64,000 bases of DNA from Cinnamomum chago. Its lineage: Eukaryota; Streptophyta; Magnoliopsida; Laurales; Lauraceae. Under the pieces are notes generated by a model. It saw nothing but the letters and a program-made list of their open reading frames with translations, had not been told where the DNA came from and ran no database searches. The position numbers were made by a program, and so were the translations under genes. Location of the stretch: positions 130,521,001-130,585,000 of the forward strand of contig CP142453.1 in the NCBI GenBank assembly GCA_038049695.1. The letters run 5' to 3'. This document shows positions 36,601 through 46,437 of this stretch, one piece after another; the first letter of the stretch is position 1, and each line of letters starts with the position of its first letter.

Positions 36601-39600
36601 GCATTAAGAATAAAGTATGAGGACAGCATTCAAAACAAGTACTGAAAACAGCAGAAATTCAGCAATGATATCAGTGACACGGGTTCTAGAACCAGATCAG
36701 GAACTGCAATGTAGAGTGTAGGCATAATGACAATGATAGTATGATATAAACACATCCAATTATCAGTCGCATGCCAGAACATCTTTTTTTAATGGATATG
36801 AAAGAATATCTTAAAACATTTTAGAACAGTAGTTCAAGAAATGCATAACAATAAGCAGCAATGGCCATTATAAGAAGGACGTCATCAAACATACAGTAGG
36901 GAAAATGACCATTAATAAATGACAGGTGTCATACTTTGGAGGTTCGTCATATTTCTGTAGCTCTGCCCATAAGCTTCCTTGAACTGCTCTTGTCACCTTC
37001 ACCCAGTGTAGGGGCTTTAGGGATGATCTTCGAGGTGCTGAAGCAGATAAGCCTAGAGATCCAGCAGGACGAGCAAACCCTCGGGCTCTACCCCCCAAAG
37101 GTAAACCTCTTCCCCCAACTGCATCTGTTGCTTTAGCACCGATTGGAGGAGGTGGAGGAACTGCAGCTCCTGGAGCCCTTGGAGGGGGTGGAGGACCAGG
37201 TGCACGTGCTCCGGGAGGAGGTGGAGGAAGTGGAGCTCCACGCATTGAAGGTGGAGGTGGTGGTGCTCCGGGAGGAGGTGGTGGCGGGGGAGTTCCACGC
37301 ATTGGAGGTGGAGGTGGTGGCGGTGCTCCCGGAGGCGGTGGTGGAGGCGGAGCTCCACGCATTGGAGGCGGTGGTGGAGGCGGAGCTCCACGCATTGGAG
37401 GCAGAGGTGGTGGAGGTGGAGCTCCATGCATTGGAGGTGGAGGTGGTGGAGGTGGAGCTCCACGCATTGGCGGTGGAGGTGGTGGAGGGACTGCAATTCC
37501 AGCAACCTTAGAAGTAGGTGGAGGAGGAGGAGGTGGGGGTGGAGGAGTCATAGGGGTGGAGCCTTTCAGAGGAGTCCCAACCTTCAATGAGGGTGGAGGG
37601 GGAGGGGGAGGGGGGACTATTGATCTGACAGGATTTTGCCGAGGAGGAGGTGGTGGTGGAGGAGGAGAGACAACTGACCCAACATGATGTTTTCTAAGAG
37701 GAGTAGGTGGGGGAGGGGCAGCTGACCCAACAGGGTGTTGTTTGAGAGGGGGAGGAGGAGGAGGAGGGGGCGGGGGCGGGGGCGGAGGAGGGGTACCATG
37801 AGGTGACCCTCGAAGGTGAGGGAGTGGCGGCGGAGGTGGGGTAGGAGAGGCGGTCGATACCACCATATTTCGTAAGGGCGGTGGAGGGGGAGGGGGAGGG
37901 GGAGGGGGAGGTAGGGACTGACCCTGAGAGTTGGTTCCTGTTCCACGAGACAGTGGTGGTGGTGGTGGTGGTGGTGGTGGAGGTGGTGGTGGGTAAGCGG
38001 TTGCCCGTGGCTGCTGCATAAGTGGAAAGGGATGGGCAGGGGGTGGGGGTGAAGGGGAAGGACATGTTGCTCGTGAAGACATGGGCGGCGGCGGCGGCGC
38101 CATGGTTGAGGAAAGATGTGTGGCTTGAGCAGGACATGTTGCTGGTTGTGGAGGAAGAGGTGTTGGTAAGAAGGAAGAGGCAGGAACTGCAGTCACAGGA
38201 AGTGCTGCTTCTGAAGTTTCACCTGCATCACTATCTTGCGCGAGTGAAGTAATAACTAAAGCAGCTGGAGCACTATTATACCTCGATGGGGGTTGAGAAG
38301 ATAAATGCATGGAGTGAGCATAAGAGACTTTTTTAGGGGGAATCCACCGAGATATGGTCTTTGGTTTTGTTGGTTTCACCTGAGAACCTTGAGATTCCTG
38401 CTGCTTCATTTTTTGTTTGGCTAAAACTGGCTCTGTGGCCGATTTTACATTAGAAACTTGTTGCTTTCTAGGTGCAGGTGGAGGTAATTTTTCAGGTTTG
38501 TGTGTAGGGATGTCAGGTATTAAACTTTGATCCAGAGGCCTGAAGTCTAACCTCTTCTGGGTTACATGGTTCTCTGTTTCATCTTGATGATCATCGGCTT
38601 CTGGTGGAGGTAATTTTTCAGGTTTCTGTGTAGGGATGTCAGGTATTAAACTTTGATCCAGAGGCCTGAAGTCTAACCTCTTCTGGGTTACATTGTTCTC
38701 TGTTTCATCTTGATGATCATTGGCTTCTAATATCCAAGGGACTTCATCTATAGCAGAAGCTACCTCCAATTTGCAATTCACTTCACCCAATGTAGCTATG
38801 TTTTCAACCACATGAAAATCAGAAGCTCCCTCAGCATCCTGCAATGCATTTACTTTTTCAACCACAACAGAACCAGAATTGCCCTCTGCATCATGCAATG
38901 TAGTCATGTTTTCAACCACTCGAAGATCAGAATCCCCCTTTGCAACCTGCGATGCAGCTATGTTTTCAACCACATACAGATCCGGATTCTCCTTCACATC
39001 CTGCAATGTTTTTATGTTTTCAATCACATGATCAGAATCCCCCTTGGCATCCTGCCAATCCCCATTGCTAAAGATCTCCTCCACTTCAAAAAACTCCTCT
39101 GCTGGACCTCCGTCTGTCACATTTCCATCTTCTTCTTCTTCTACTGTTGTGATATTAGACCCAACAGTATCTGAATCTGTGAAGAGTACCTGATGCAAAG
39201 ATGAGTATGTTTTCAGCTCTCGTAACTTCAGGAAGACATAAGTGATAAAATAAGAATTATAGAAGATGAAGATGATCCTATGAACCTACCTCTGCTCTGA
39301 AGTCTTTCGGGAAATGGTCCTTAGCATTCCACAGAACATCAATTTCATCACGACCGAGTACCAAAATATTGGATCGAATATATGCTGTGTTGAACATAAT
39401 CCTGAACAACATTCCCTCGCGTTCCATATCATCATCCAAATTGATGCACTCAAGGACCACATCCCCTTGAACACGGCAGTGAATTCCTATTTTCACAGGA
39501 GCATGCTCTGACTCCTAGAGTTAGAAAACACAATTCTTAAGATATTAAATCTGCGGGATAAATTCAACAATGTTGCACTAACTTGTTAAAGACTCAAAAT

Positions 39601-41901
39601 TGAGAGCATTACCTGTCTGTACTTCCGGGTATGTTTCTTCGTCTTGGGCGTCGAAAACAGAACCTTGGAACTCCTGTTGCTCACAGTTGAAGGGTCCTGA
39701 CCATACACACGAACAATTGGCCTGCAACTCCCTTCTCCATCAAACATGGGAAGAACCCTAAGAATGAGGCAATCCAAAGTCATAGGTGTATCTGATGGAG
39801 GCCATTCCAATCCGCCACTCCTTCCAGAGATGTATTGGAGATATCGCAACTGCGAAGGCTGCGGGTTCAAAGGAGATAATAGATGGAGGAGTTCCTTGGG
39901 GGCTTGCTTGTACACCATCTCCAGAGTCTTTTGTTCCCCCGTGTACTGTTTCCTGTATAACAGGAGGCCAGCAAGCATAAATGCAAGAACAGGCCATCCT
40001 CCTCTCTCACAATGCATTAGCAACACGTTCTGCTGCCCTTCCAATGATAGCCAGCTCTCACTCGACCTTAGGAAGTGGTGAATCATCTCCAGTGGGAGTA
40101 AAGGACACCCCTCGTATTGTCGAGGGTAGTCCATCACAGTCATGTCATACTGTGACAGTATGTCGGTTATCTGGCTCCTCCTTTCTCCTTCTCTGAAGTT
40201 GAACACCATGAAAGAGGCATCAGGGAAATGGTCCTGCAGTTGAGCTACAATGCCAGTCAAGTAAACCTTGTACTCATCTTCGTCCAAAACGTCAGTGGAG
40301 AAGCAACAGTCGAAAACTGAACCATGCACAAGAAAACCCACCACAGGTTATTGTCCTTCAATGCAAATCTTTACCTTTCAAAACAATCTACAAATAAATT
40401 GCAGGACTTTGATGAAATAAAGCAAGAGAGAGAAAAACTAAAAATGTAATCTCAAACAATGAAAAACACATAAAATAACAAACAAGTTGCCACTATTGCT
40501 ACTACCAATCTATCACCATACAGTATTCCACATTTCAATAAGGCAAATCAGTAGATATGGTCCCTTCCCCCATGTTAGGTGTGGTCACATTAGAGGTGAC
40601 CTGTAATATTCACCACTGGATTAAATTATAGCAAAATAGAGATTAGTTAATGACATGGCACAATTTCTTTTAGCGTGATTCAATCCAATGGTGAATGTCC
40701 CTCCAATTAGAATGATATTTGGAATTATACAAATGCATGGGTGAGGCAGTTTAATCCAATGGTTGATGGCCCCGTTGTAAAATTTTGAAACTAGCTCACA
40801 AAATATGTTTAGCTATTAGAAGACTATAGATACAGATATTGTACTCATCAAATGCAATGGTTCAACAAAAATTGCAGGGCCACCTGGGCACTTGCCAGAT
40901 CAGGGGGTTGAGATGAGATACTGTGCAGCATTATGTGTGTGTGTGTGGACCATTCTGAATTATACATACGGAGAAAGGTAAGGAGAGGTAATAACAATTT
41001 GTAGCAAACAAACTTGGTAAGTGGGTTTTCCTTGTCGAACTTCAAGTAGACTACTTGGATTTCTATACTCTATATAATGTACTAGCATTTTAGTTACGTA
41101 GAATTACTTCATCAACGGAATCCAAAGAAGAAAGCTCCAATGTCTAGCAGTATGCTAATATCACAATTCTCACACAGGAGTTTGTGTTCAATTTCTCCCA
41201 CCATGAGCATCCCTGTGCCAAGTTCAACCCTAAAAGAAACAAAACAATAGAAAATTCAGACAGATTATTCTTTTTTTTCCCCTGCATTGAACCTAACCAC
41301 TTTCATGGTTCCCAAACTCACAAATGTACAGCACAGAAGTACACGAGGACATCGCATTTCAGCTATCTTCAAGAAAGTAAAACTGCAATGTTCTGAATTC
41401 TGATCCCAGTCATTTCAGCTAACAAGATTCTCCCTCGATTTTCCAGAACATTCTGCAATTCAACCAACTGTAGAACTACCAACAATCGTCAAAAAATCTC
41501 AGCATTTAAAACTCTGGATGAAGTCAAAGAAGAAACCCTTAATTCTCAAAGTCAAAGACTTCCTCCCCAAAACATTCACCAAAACCACCCACTTCAATTC
41601 CGCAAGATCTCAGCTCACCAACCACCAAACACACCATCAAACCATAAATTCGCCCAAGAACTGAACTAAACAGATCAAAATCAAGCTCGCATAGATAATC
41701 AACATCAGAGAAACAATCAGCAAAAGCAGAAACAGAAAAAGGAGAGATGAAATGGCTTGAATTTATAAGGAAAACCCCCAGCGAAACTCAAATCAGTTCC
41801 AGATCTGAAGAGAGTAGGAAGGAAGTACCATAAACTCGCTCGGATATCTCGAGAAGGCGATCGGGAGGTTTCCGGTAGAAGAGGCGTCTGAACAGCGCCA
41901 T
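16133..41901 (-). CDS. Class II formin (PTEN-like/C2, FH1, FH2), complete, 17 exons, 1463 aa
   Basis: Formins nucleate and elongate actin filaments. Exons: 41829-41901, 39613-40316, 39290-39514, 36935-39189, 36450-36582, 35391-35462, 28109-28207, 27982-28023, 25462-25542, 25310-25360, 25142-25223, 23814-23908, 20470-20541, 20260-20376, 17370-17438, 17172-17238, 16133-16287. They sum to 4392 nt with phase kept at every junction. The start [20 protein letters not shown] is typical of plant class II formins. Residues 1 to about 200 are PTEN-like; the P-loop reads HCERGGWP (Cys about 127), with Pro where active PTEN has the catalytic Arg, so it should bind but not cleave phosphoinositides. A C2 domain follows to about 334. 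An acidic repeat region and an FH1 of proline runs fill exon 4. FH2 begins at [20 protein letters not shown] (about 1055) and includes [56 protein letters not shown] and the C-terminal Lys-rich helix. Introns reach 7.2 kb and are full of transposons, yet all splice sites stay intact. Confidence 0.95.
17439..20259 (-). other. Formin intron 14 (2.8 kb)
   Basis: AT-rich intron. From about 19575 to 20175 it contains several copies of a TTCGG..GAAATTTCC-type word on both strands, including ACCGAAATTTCCAAATCGACCG near 20110 and GGCCGAAATTTCCAAATAATT near 19601. This suggests an old transposon with sub-terminal repeats. No coding remnant was recognised. Confidence 0.6.
20542..23813 (-). other. Formin intron 12 (3.3 kb), holding an RTE LINE
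   Basis: Intron between the exons starting at 23814 and ending at 20541. The LINE at 21894-23708 makes up more than half of it. The remainder is AT-rich with no recognisable feature. Confidence 0.85.
21874..23728 (-). mobile_element. RTE-type LINE, 5'-truncated, with 20-bp target duplication
   Basis: The element body is 21894-23708 and lies in the same orientation as the formin. It encodes broken pieces of a reverse transcriptase: [20 protein letters not shown] (RT palm, 22709-22954), the catalytic-type motif [10 protein letters not shown] near 22660, an upstream RT piece at 23096-23470 with [17 protein letters not shown], and the C-terminal part at 21921-22571 with FRYLGSMV and [10 protein letters not shown], typical of plant RTE ORFs. 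At least three frame breaks separate these pieces, so it is inactive. It ends in GGCTTGGTTTGGTTTGGCT, an RTE-like short tandem repeat tail. The 20 bases AAAATAACAGATATAATAAT occur at both edges (21874-21893 and 23709-23728), which fixes both ends as a target-site duplication. Confidence 0.9.
23909..25141 (-). other. Formin intron 11 (1.2 kb)
   Basis: Intron between the exon starting at 25142 and the exon ending at 23908. AT-rich; I see no gene or clear repeat. Confidence 0.85.
25543..27981 (-). other. Formin intron 8 (2.4 kb)
   Basis: Intron between the exons 27982-28023 and 25462-25542. The stretch 26900-27720 is less AT-rich than its surroundings and has short open frames on both strands that do not resemble any family I know; it may be an old repeat. 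A 17-base poly-T run lies near 26385-26401. Confidence 0.7.
29482..30598. mobile_element. hAT-like non-autonomous element with internal triplication
   Basis: The element body is 29490-30590. It begins TAGGGATGTAAACGGGTC and ends GACCCGTTTACGCATCCCTA, which are near-perfect terminal inverted repeats. The eight bases CTTCCAGT flank it on both sides (29482-29489 and 30591-30598), the length expected for a hAT transposon. Inside, a block of about 370 bp rich in GGGTCC and TTCCGATAAGTAAAC words is repeated three times. Copies end at 29871, 30250 and 30590, and the first two are each followed by a copy of the outer right flank (CTTCTAGTTGTGAGGAGCTA). In the third copy one part (about 30291-30394) is inverted. 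No transposase frame is present. Confidence 0.82.
30623..30671. repeat. Poly-C run followed by (CA)n
   Basis: Twenty-nine consecutive C residues (30623-30651) run into about ten CA units. The complementary G run could form a G-quadruplex. The exact length is likely to vary with assembly and between individuals. Confidence 0.9.
30960..32507 (+). pseudogene. Degenerate LINE ORF2 3' part (zf-RVT and RNase H) with poly-A tail
   Basis: The strand is opposite to the formin. Readable pieces in order are [20 protein letters not shown] near 31180; [16 protein letters not shown] near 31565; a zinc-binding RT-associated segment with [20 protein letters not shown] and [11 protein letters not shown] at 31640-31950; and an RNase H-like piece with [16 protein letters not shown] and [11 protein letters not shown] at 32060-32310. 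Stops and frameshifts break the frame (for example after LTIAKL near 31625, and in the RNase H part). An 18-base A run (about 32490-32507) is the tail. It is the 5'-truncated end of an L1-type plant LINE. The left boundary is uncertain and I found no clear target duplication. Confidence 0.75.
33501..33584. repeat. 84-bp near-perfect palindrome
   Basis: TGTAATACCCTGGGCCAGG at the left pairs with CCTGGCCCAGGGTATTACA at the right. The two 42-base arms meet with essentially no spacer and, as read, differ at about two positions plus the centre. The sequence could form a cruciform in DNA or a long hairpin in the formin pre-mRNA. It is much more GC-rich than its surroundings. Confidence 0.92.
35711..35733. 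repeat. Poly-C run (23 bases)
   Basis: An unbroken run of C in formin intron 5, preceded by a (GA)n stretch at about 35653-35673. Its true length is uncertain because such runs are hard to sequence. Confidence 0.9.
35998..36140. repeat. Diverged ~97-bp direct repeat
   Basis: The word order AGCACATATTATT...AATGTAATAGAC.AATTA occurs at about 36002 and again at about 36099, followed both times by TTATT/AATTCTTTTTG-like sequence and AAGTG. This is an AT-rich tandem duplication in formin intron 5. Confidence 0.5.
37143..37500 (-). repeat. Coding minisatellite in formin FH1 (MRGAPPPPP units)
   Basis: Inside the large formin exon, a unit encoding about [14 protein letters not shown] is repeated roughly eight times with small length changes (one copy reads MHGA, one MRGT). 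It gives long proline runs that recruit profilin-actin. The high identity between units at the DNA level suggests active expansion and contraction. Confidence 0.85.
38479..38730 (-). repeat. 126-bp in-frame tandem duplication in formin exon 4
   Basis: A 42-residue block with [27 protein letters not shown] and KPEKLPPP is present twice in a row, at about 38605-38730 and 38479-38604, with period exactly 126 bases. The copies differ at only three residues (N/D, N/H, Q/H), so the duplication is recent and keeps frame. Confidence 0.93.
38791..39057 (-). repeat. Five degenerate 18-residue repeats in the acidic region
   Basis: Five consecutive units of about 18 residues (the first 17) follow the pattern LQDAxGxSDxxVVENIAT. 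They start at the Trp codon at 39055-39057 and end near 38791. Variants include [18 protein letters not shown] and [18 protein letters not shown]. They lie between the C2 domain and the proline-rich part. Confidence 0.88.
40317..41828 (-). other. Formin intron 1 (1.5 kb)
   Basis: Separates the short first coding exon from the PTEN-like exon. Such a long first intron is common in plant class II formins. No feature was recognised beyond a short (GT)n at about 40932-40946. Confidence 0.85.
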
Positions 41902-42330
41902 CCTCCGGCGGCGCTGCCTCCGCCTGGATCGAAGCCAAAATCTGCGTCAAAAGGGATCGATCGAAGAGCGGAGAGTCGGGAATCGAAGAGATCGAGAGGA
42001 ATTGGAAGAGGAGAAAATGGAAGTTGTGAGGAATTCGAGAGAGATGAGGAAAGAACATGTCGATCTCTGCCTTCACATGAAGGCAGAGGTCATTAGAGCG
42101 AGAGCGAAGAGAAGTACAGATGGTTTGGTTGGGATCGAGAGGAAGAGGCACGTGCCTGCAACTGAAGAAGAAGAGAGAGTCGAAGAGGAGTTTTCTTCTT
42201 TTTTCACTGCTGCAGGTATTCGACAAATGAATGAGATGACAAAAAAAAGGCAGAGAGAGAGAGAGAGAGAGGGGAGAGAGAGGGAGTCGTGCCTTTGTCT
42301 AAAAGAGTCGAGAGACAAGGCATCCCAACC
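41902..42330 (-). promoter_or_regulatory. Formin 5' leader with (GA/CT)n tract
   Basis: Immediately upstream of the formin ATG. The transcribed strand carries a CT-rich microsatellite (GA on the plus strand, about 42254-42288), a common feature of plant 5' UTRs and core promoters. Several short open frames lie here. I could not identify a TATA box or the transcription start. Confidence 0.5.
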
Positions 42331-42448
42331 GACTCTTTTAAAAAACGAAAACGAAGATAGAGTCGCCTGTAATTTCTGGTATTACAGATAACCCCCTGTT
42401 TCCTTATTTGGTTTATGGATAACTACCTTTGTTACTTTAAAGTTTTTG

Positions 42449-43051
42449 CCCAAATGTAGTGTTGCGATCGAATATCCGATTCTTCGATTCTCCGAAAGTT
42501 TCAATCGACAAAAAATTGGATTCTGAAAACTATTTTAGATTTCGATTTATAAACAGGTCCAGATCCGGAACCCAGTTTAGGTTCTGATTGATAAACGAAT
42601 CCGGTTCTGCATCCATATAGGTTTCGGCCCGTGGATTCAGGACCCGACATATAAGTCTTTGATATTGCAAACTGTAATTCAAAATTATTATTTTTTTGTA
42701 ACATTTTATGTATAATATTGGAAGTTAGACTTGATGTACTGTTATAAATTGGATGATATGCTTTAAAATCTAGGACCCGACATATAAGAATTTGATATTG
42801 CAAACTGTACCTCAAAATTATATATTTTTTTAATATGAATGAGAAATTAGAACCGATTTTGGAACTAGATTTTAGTCTTCTAGGTGGACCTTATTCCTAA
42901 GCCGGATCTAAATTCTTCTATCGAAACTAGGTTTGGAGCCAACGAAATAGATTCCAAGTCAAAATCGTAACCGGAACTATTATTTATAAATGGGTTCAAT
43001 TCCAGTACTGTTTTGACTCGAAATCATTCCGTTTGCAACCCTACCTGAATG
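42449..43051. mobile_element. hAT-like non-autonomous element
   Basis: The body is about 42457-43043. The ends TAGTGTTGCGATCGAAT and ATTCCGTTTGCAACCCTA are imperfect inverted repeats. The flanks CCCAAATG (42449-42456) and CCTGAATG (43044-43051) match at 6 of 8 bases, consistent with an old 8-bp target duplication. A pair of internal direct repeats starts GGACCCGACATATAAG at about 42631 and 42774. No coding sequence was found. Confidence 0.6.
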
Positions 43052-45782
43052 GAAGTAGTAGAGCTCCGTAGTGGATTTCATCTATTAAAAATTTGAGCTT
43101 CTCATAATGAATGACCTTGTATGGGATGCCATTAGATTTTATTTCAATAAGAGTTGGTCCTCAAAATGTAAGATTTTAGCATTTGATGAGAATTTGGGTG
43201 GTTGGGGATTTTTAACACTAGTTTCAGTTTTGTACCTTGGATATTTCAAATGCAATGTTTGGTTTTAGAATCCCACATATCTACCTGCCAAAAAATTACT
43301 CTTTTTAGCTCTTTGAATTATTGGAATTCCGGAATCCAAATGGTCTGAGCATTTGAAACTATACTTGGGAGGTAGCATTTGAAGAATTTCAAATTCAATT
43401 AGACAAAATATCCCCAAATGCAATCAAGCATGCCCTAACATTTACAATGATATGCTCAATCTTATGGTGAAGCTAACTCCTATTGAGTAAAATCTAAGGG
43501 CATCTCATACATGGGTGAGCGGTTTGAACTTTTAATAGGTGAACTCTTCATAGCGATACTCCTTCTGCTCAAGAAAAGCTTGAATGACATTTATCAAAAA
43601 ACCTAGACTCATCATCATTATCATCAATCAACAGTTGATTTCCAATCAATTAATGAAATACAGCATATGTTATTGTATGAGAATAAAAATCTTAAAAAAA
43701 ATCTAGCCTCATTTGAAATAAATTTAAGGCAATGACATGAAAGACCATAAAATCTGAATCAATTTAGCTAGAATTAGCAAATTAATGTTCTTCATTTAAC
43801 TTGAATCGAGCTAGATAAATAACAAATATTTCATTCTTTCACAATGAAATGCATTTAATTTTATCAACCTGTCCAAAATTAGTAACCTATAATGGTGAGT
43901 TAAGGTGGTTGGAATAGAGATTTAGATCTTAGAAGTTATTATTTGTAAAAATAAAAAGAAAGCTACCTACTTTAAATTATCATAAAGTATAGGTAGCTAT
44001 CTGTAGAGTTTTCCCCTTTTTTTATCCATGGCAGTGTCATCTGTGGCTCCGACACAGGCGATGTGGCAAACCTGGCCTACTCACTCGGTGCAATTTCTTA
44101 AAAAAGTGGAGTATATGACCATATGGTTACAAGGTATAGATAGTTTTATTTTATTTTATATTTTTTTTCGCTAAAGAGGCCCGAGAGAAACCAGGTAAAA
44201 TCCTATGGCCCCATAAGTGGACTCAACATTCGGTTTACGAAGAGGGGGGAATTATCAAGTCCTATAGTTTCGGAAAAAAAGAGGAACTGTGGTCCTGACC
44301 AATTGGCTAACCCTTGGGGTTAGTTATAAAGGTATAGTTGAGAAATGTTAGAGAATTCAGACAATAGAAGGTATTTTGTAAATCACCCCCTATTATTTCT
44401 CTTTATTAGTAAATTATGAAGAAATGATGTGTTATGGCATGAAACTATGAATGGTGCTGAACAACTGATTTGGTCCATGAGGGGCTCATCTTTGCCCACT
44501 CATTTGGATGGCATATCTATGAGATATACTGTGATCGTTCATCCATGTCGAATGCTCTGATTGAAATAAAATCTAAGGACATTGCCCAAACATAAAGTGG
44601 TGTGACCAAAATGGTGGCCCCCACATGATTTGAATCATGTATGATTGTAGTTTACACGAGACTGACTGGAGAATAAAATTTGTTTCTCACCTTCTTTGAC
44701 AGAGAAATTAGCCAAAGTTTGATAGGTGCAGTGTAATAATAGCATTCACCGGGCTTGTGGAGCTTTACTACAGCCACTTAGATGAATGGTGGATAGTCAC
44801 ATAAAAGATGATACAATGTTAGTGACATATGATCTGAATGTCAAAACAGATTTGATGACCACAACGATCAAATCAAAGAGCATTTATTTTTAACTCTTAT
44901 GCATTGGTTAAAATCATCAAATGAAGGCGAGCTTTAGCGAAGGTTGTTGTTGTTGTTGTGGTGTTCATTTTTTTCCTTCCGCGCAAGCAATGGGATGTAG
45001 TCTAAATGGATGGGTGCCTTTGTCATGGGCCCATCGGCAAAATTAAGGGTGCTCACAACTTGTGAAGGATCAATTGGGCTTCATTATTTCTTTATAAACA
45101 ATAAAAAATGGAGACTAATTTTAAAATTTTATGCCTAAAACAGTTAAAAGAGTAAATCAATCATGCTAATTGTATCTAGAGACTTTTTGCCGAAATATAT
45201 CCAGCTGCATGGATCACATGCCACAGAGGAAAAGTTGATGGATTGGAGGCCTTACAAGACCTCTATGAGGGACCTTATGCTAATTTACTCATTTCTTTTT
45301 CGCGTCACAGTGGAAACAGGCATCCGGACCATCCCTAAAGATGGAAATAGTATCAAAGCCTACTGTGACAATGGCACCGATCCGAATGGAACCCAAAGTG
45401 CAGGGGAAAATCATCCCATAAAATATAGAGGTCTCTGTGGCTAAGTTGTGTGTGATTAGGCCTACTTATGCCTGAAGGCTGCAAGACTCGGCGGTTGGGA
45501 ACATTATCACATATCTTCTTTTTGGTGATTTATTTAGTGGAATAGCATTTTGAATCATATGGTTCTTTAAAAAGTACTTTTGGAAACATCTTGTCAAAAT
45601 AGAATGATTAGAATTTGAAATTATTAGAACTACAGAAAAAGAGCTTGAAATTATGCAAGTCAAAATATAGAGGATTCAGCTAACACACCAAAACACCAAA
45701 TTCTTTGGAAAAAAATATATGACCAAGGTTTCTTCTTTTGTCCCTTCCTTTTCTTTTTTTTCTTTTTTTTTTTTTATTATGT

Positions 45783-45881
45783 AGGAGCTAGGTTGGGCTA
45801 CTAGTCAGGAGTGATACAATAGACTTAAAGGCCTGTGTGGGAAACTAAGGTGCCAATATCACTCAATCATGAGTGTGCTGG
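45783..45881. repeat. Dispersed repeat, copy 1 (partner at 46326-46437)
   Basis: The word order TAGGTTGG, a Pu-Py block with GACTTAAAGG, GGTGCCAA, ACTCAA and TG.GCTGGC is shared with 46326-46437. The similarity is loose but ordered. The family is not recognised. Confidence 0.45.
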
Positions 45882-46325
45882 CGTATTTCCATTTTATAGT
45901 GTGTTTAAATATTGTGATAAACATCATATTTATCTTGATTTGTCATTTTCTCTTTTTTTTTAGAACAAGTTACCAGAGTCATCCATGTACTTCCCTCTTC
46001 TTTTACTTTTCTCATATAGGAGATTCAGCTATAATCAATTCAATCCCTTCCTTTGAATAACACCGGGCCCATTATGAAACTATCTGCACATCAATCGCCA
46101 TTAGCATGATATAGTATACTTTTAAATTCTCTAACTACAATGATATTTGCCACCACTGATTCCATCAGTCCATCCATCCATCCCTTCCTATCCTTTCTTG
46201 ATTGTTATGCGTCAAAGTTGACCTACAAGAGATGGCATTTTTTTTCACGTGGAAAGTCATTCACACCTTTCCCACCAATAAAATCATTTACATGAGTAAA
46301 TGATGTGATTTATTTGTTTATTTCC

Positions 46326-46437
46326 TAGGTTGGCTTATTGGACTGGAATGATACTATCAACTTAAAAGTCTAGGGATTGATCTTTGAGTATGTATATGAC
46401 ACCTGGTGCCAACACCCCTCAACCGTTTGTGCGTTGG
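46326..46437. repeat. Dispersed repeat, copy 2 (partner at 45783-45881)
   Basis: Shares TAGGTTGGCT, GGAATGATAC, AACTTAAAAG, CTGGTGCCAA, CCTCAACC and GTGCGTTGGC with copy 1 in the same order. It contains a B-box-like GGATTGATC, so a SINE origin is possible. Confidence 0.45.

Noticed and set aside
37053-38252. Long open frames on the plus strand and in the second minus frame across the formin FH1 region
   Set aside because: They are shadows of the GC-rich proline-coding repeats. The products are monotonous Val/Glu or His/Leu runs, and the FH1 frame joins correctly to FH2.
41717-42226. 169-residue minus-strand frame overlapping the formin start
   Set aside because: It overlaps the first formin exon in another frame. 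The family-typical [12 protein letters not shown] start is in the other frame.
45163-45444. 93-residue plus-strand frame in the intergenic region
   Set aside because: No recognisable motifs, no splice partners and no supporting context. It could be a decayed repeat.
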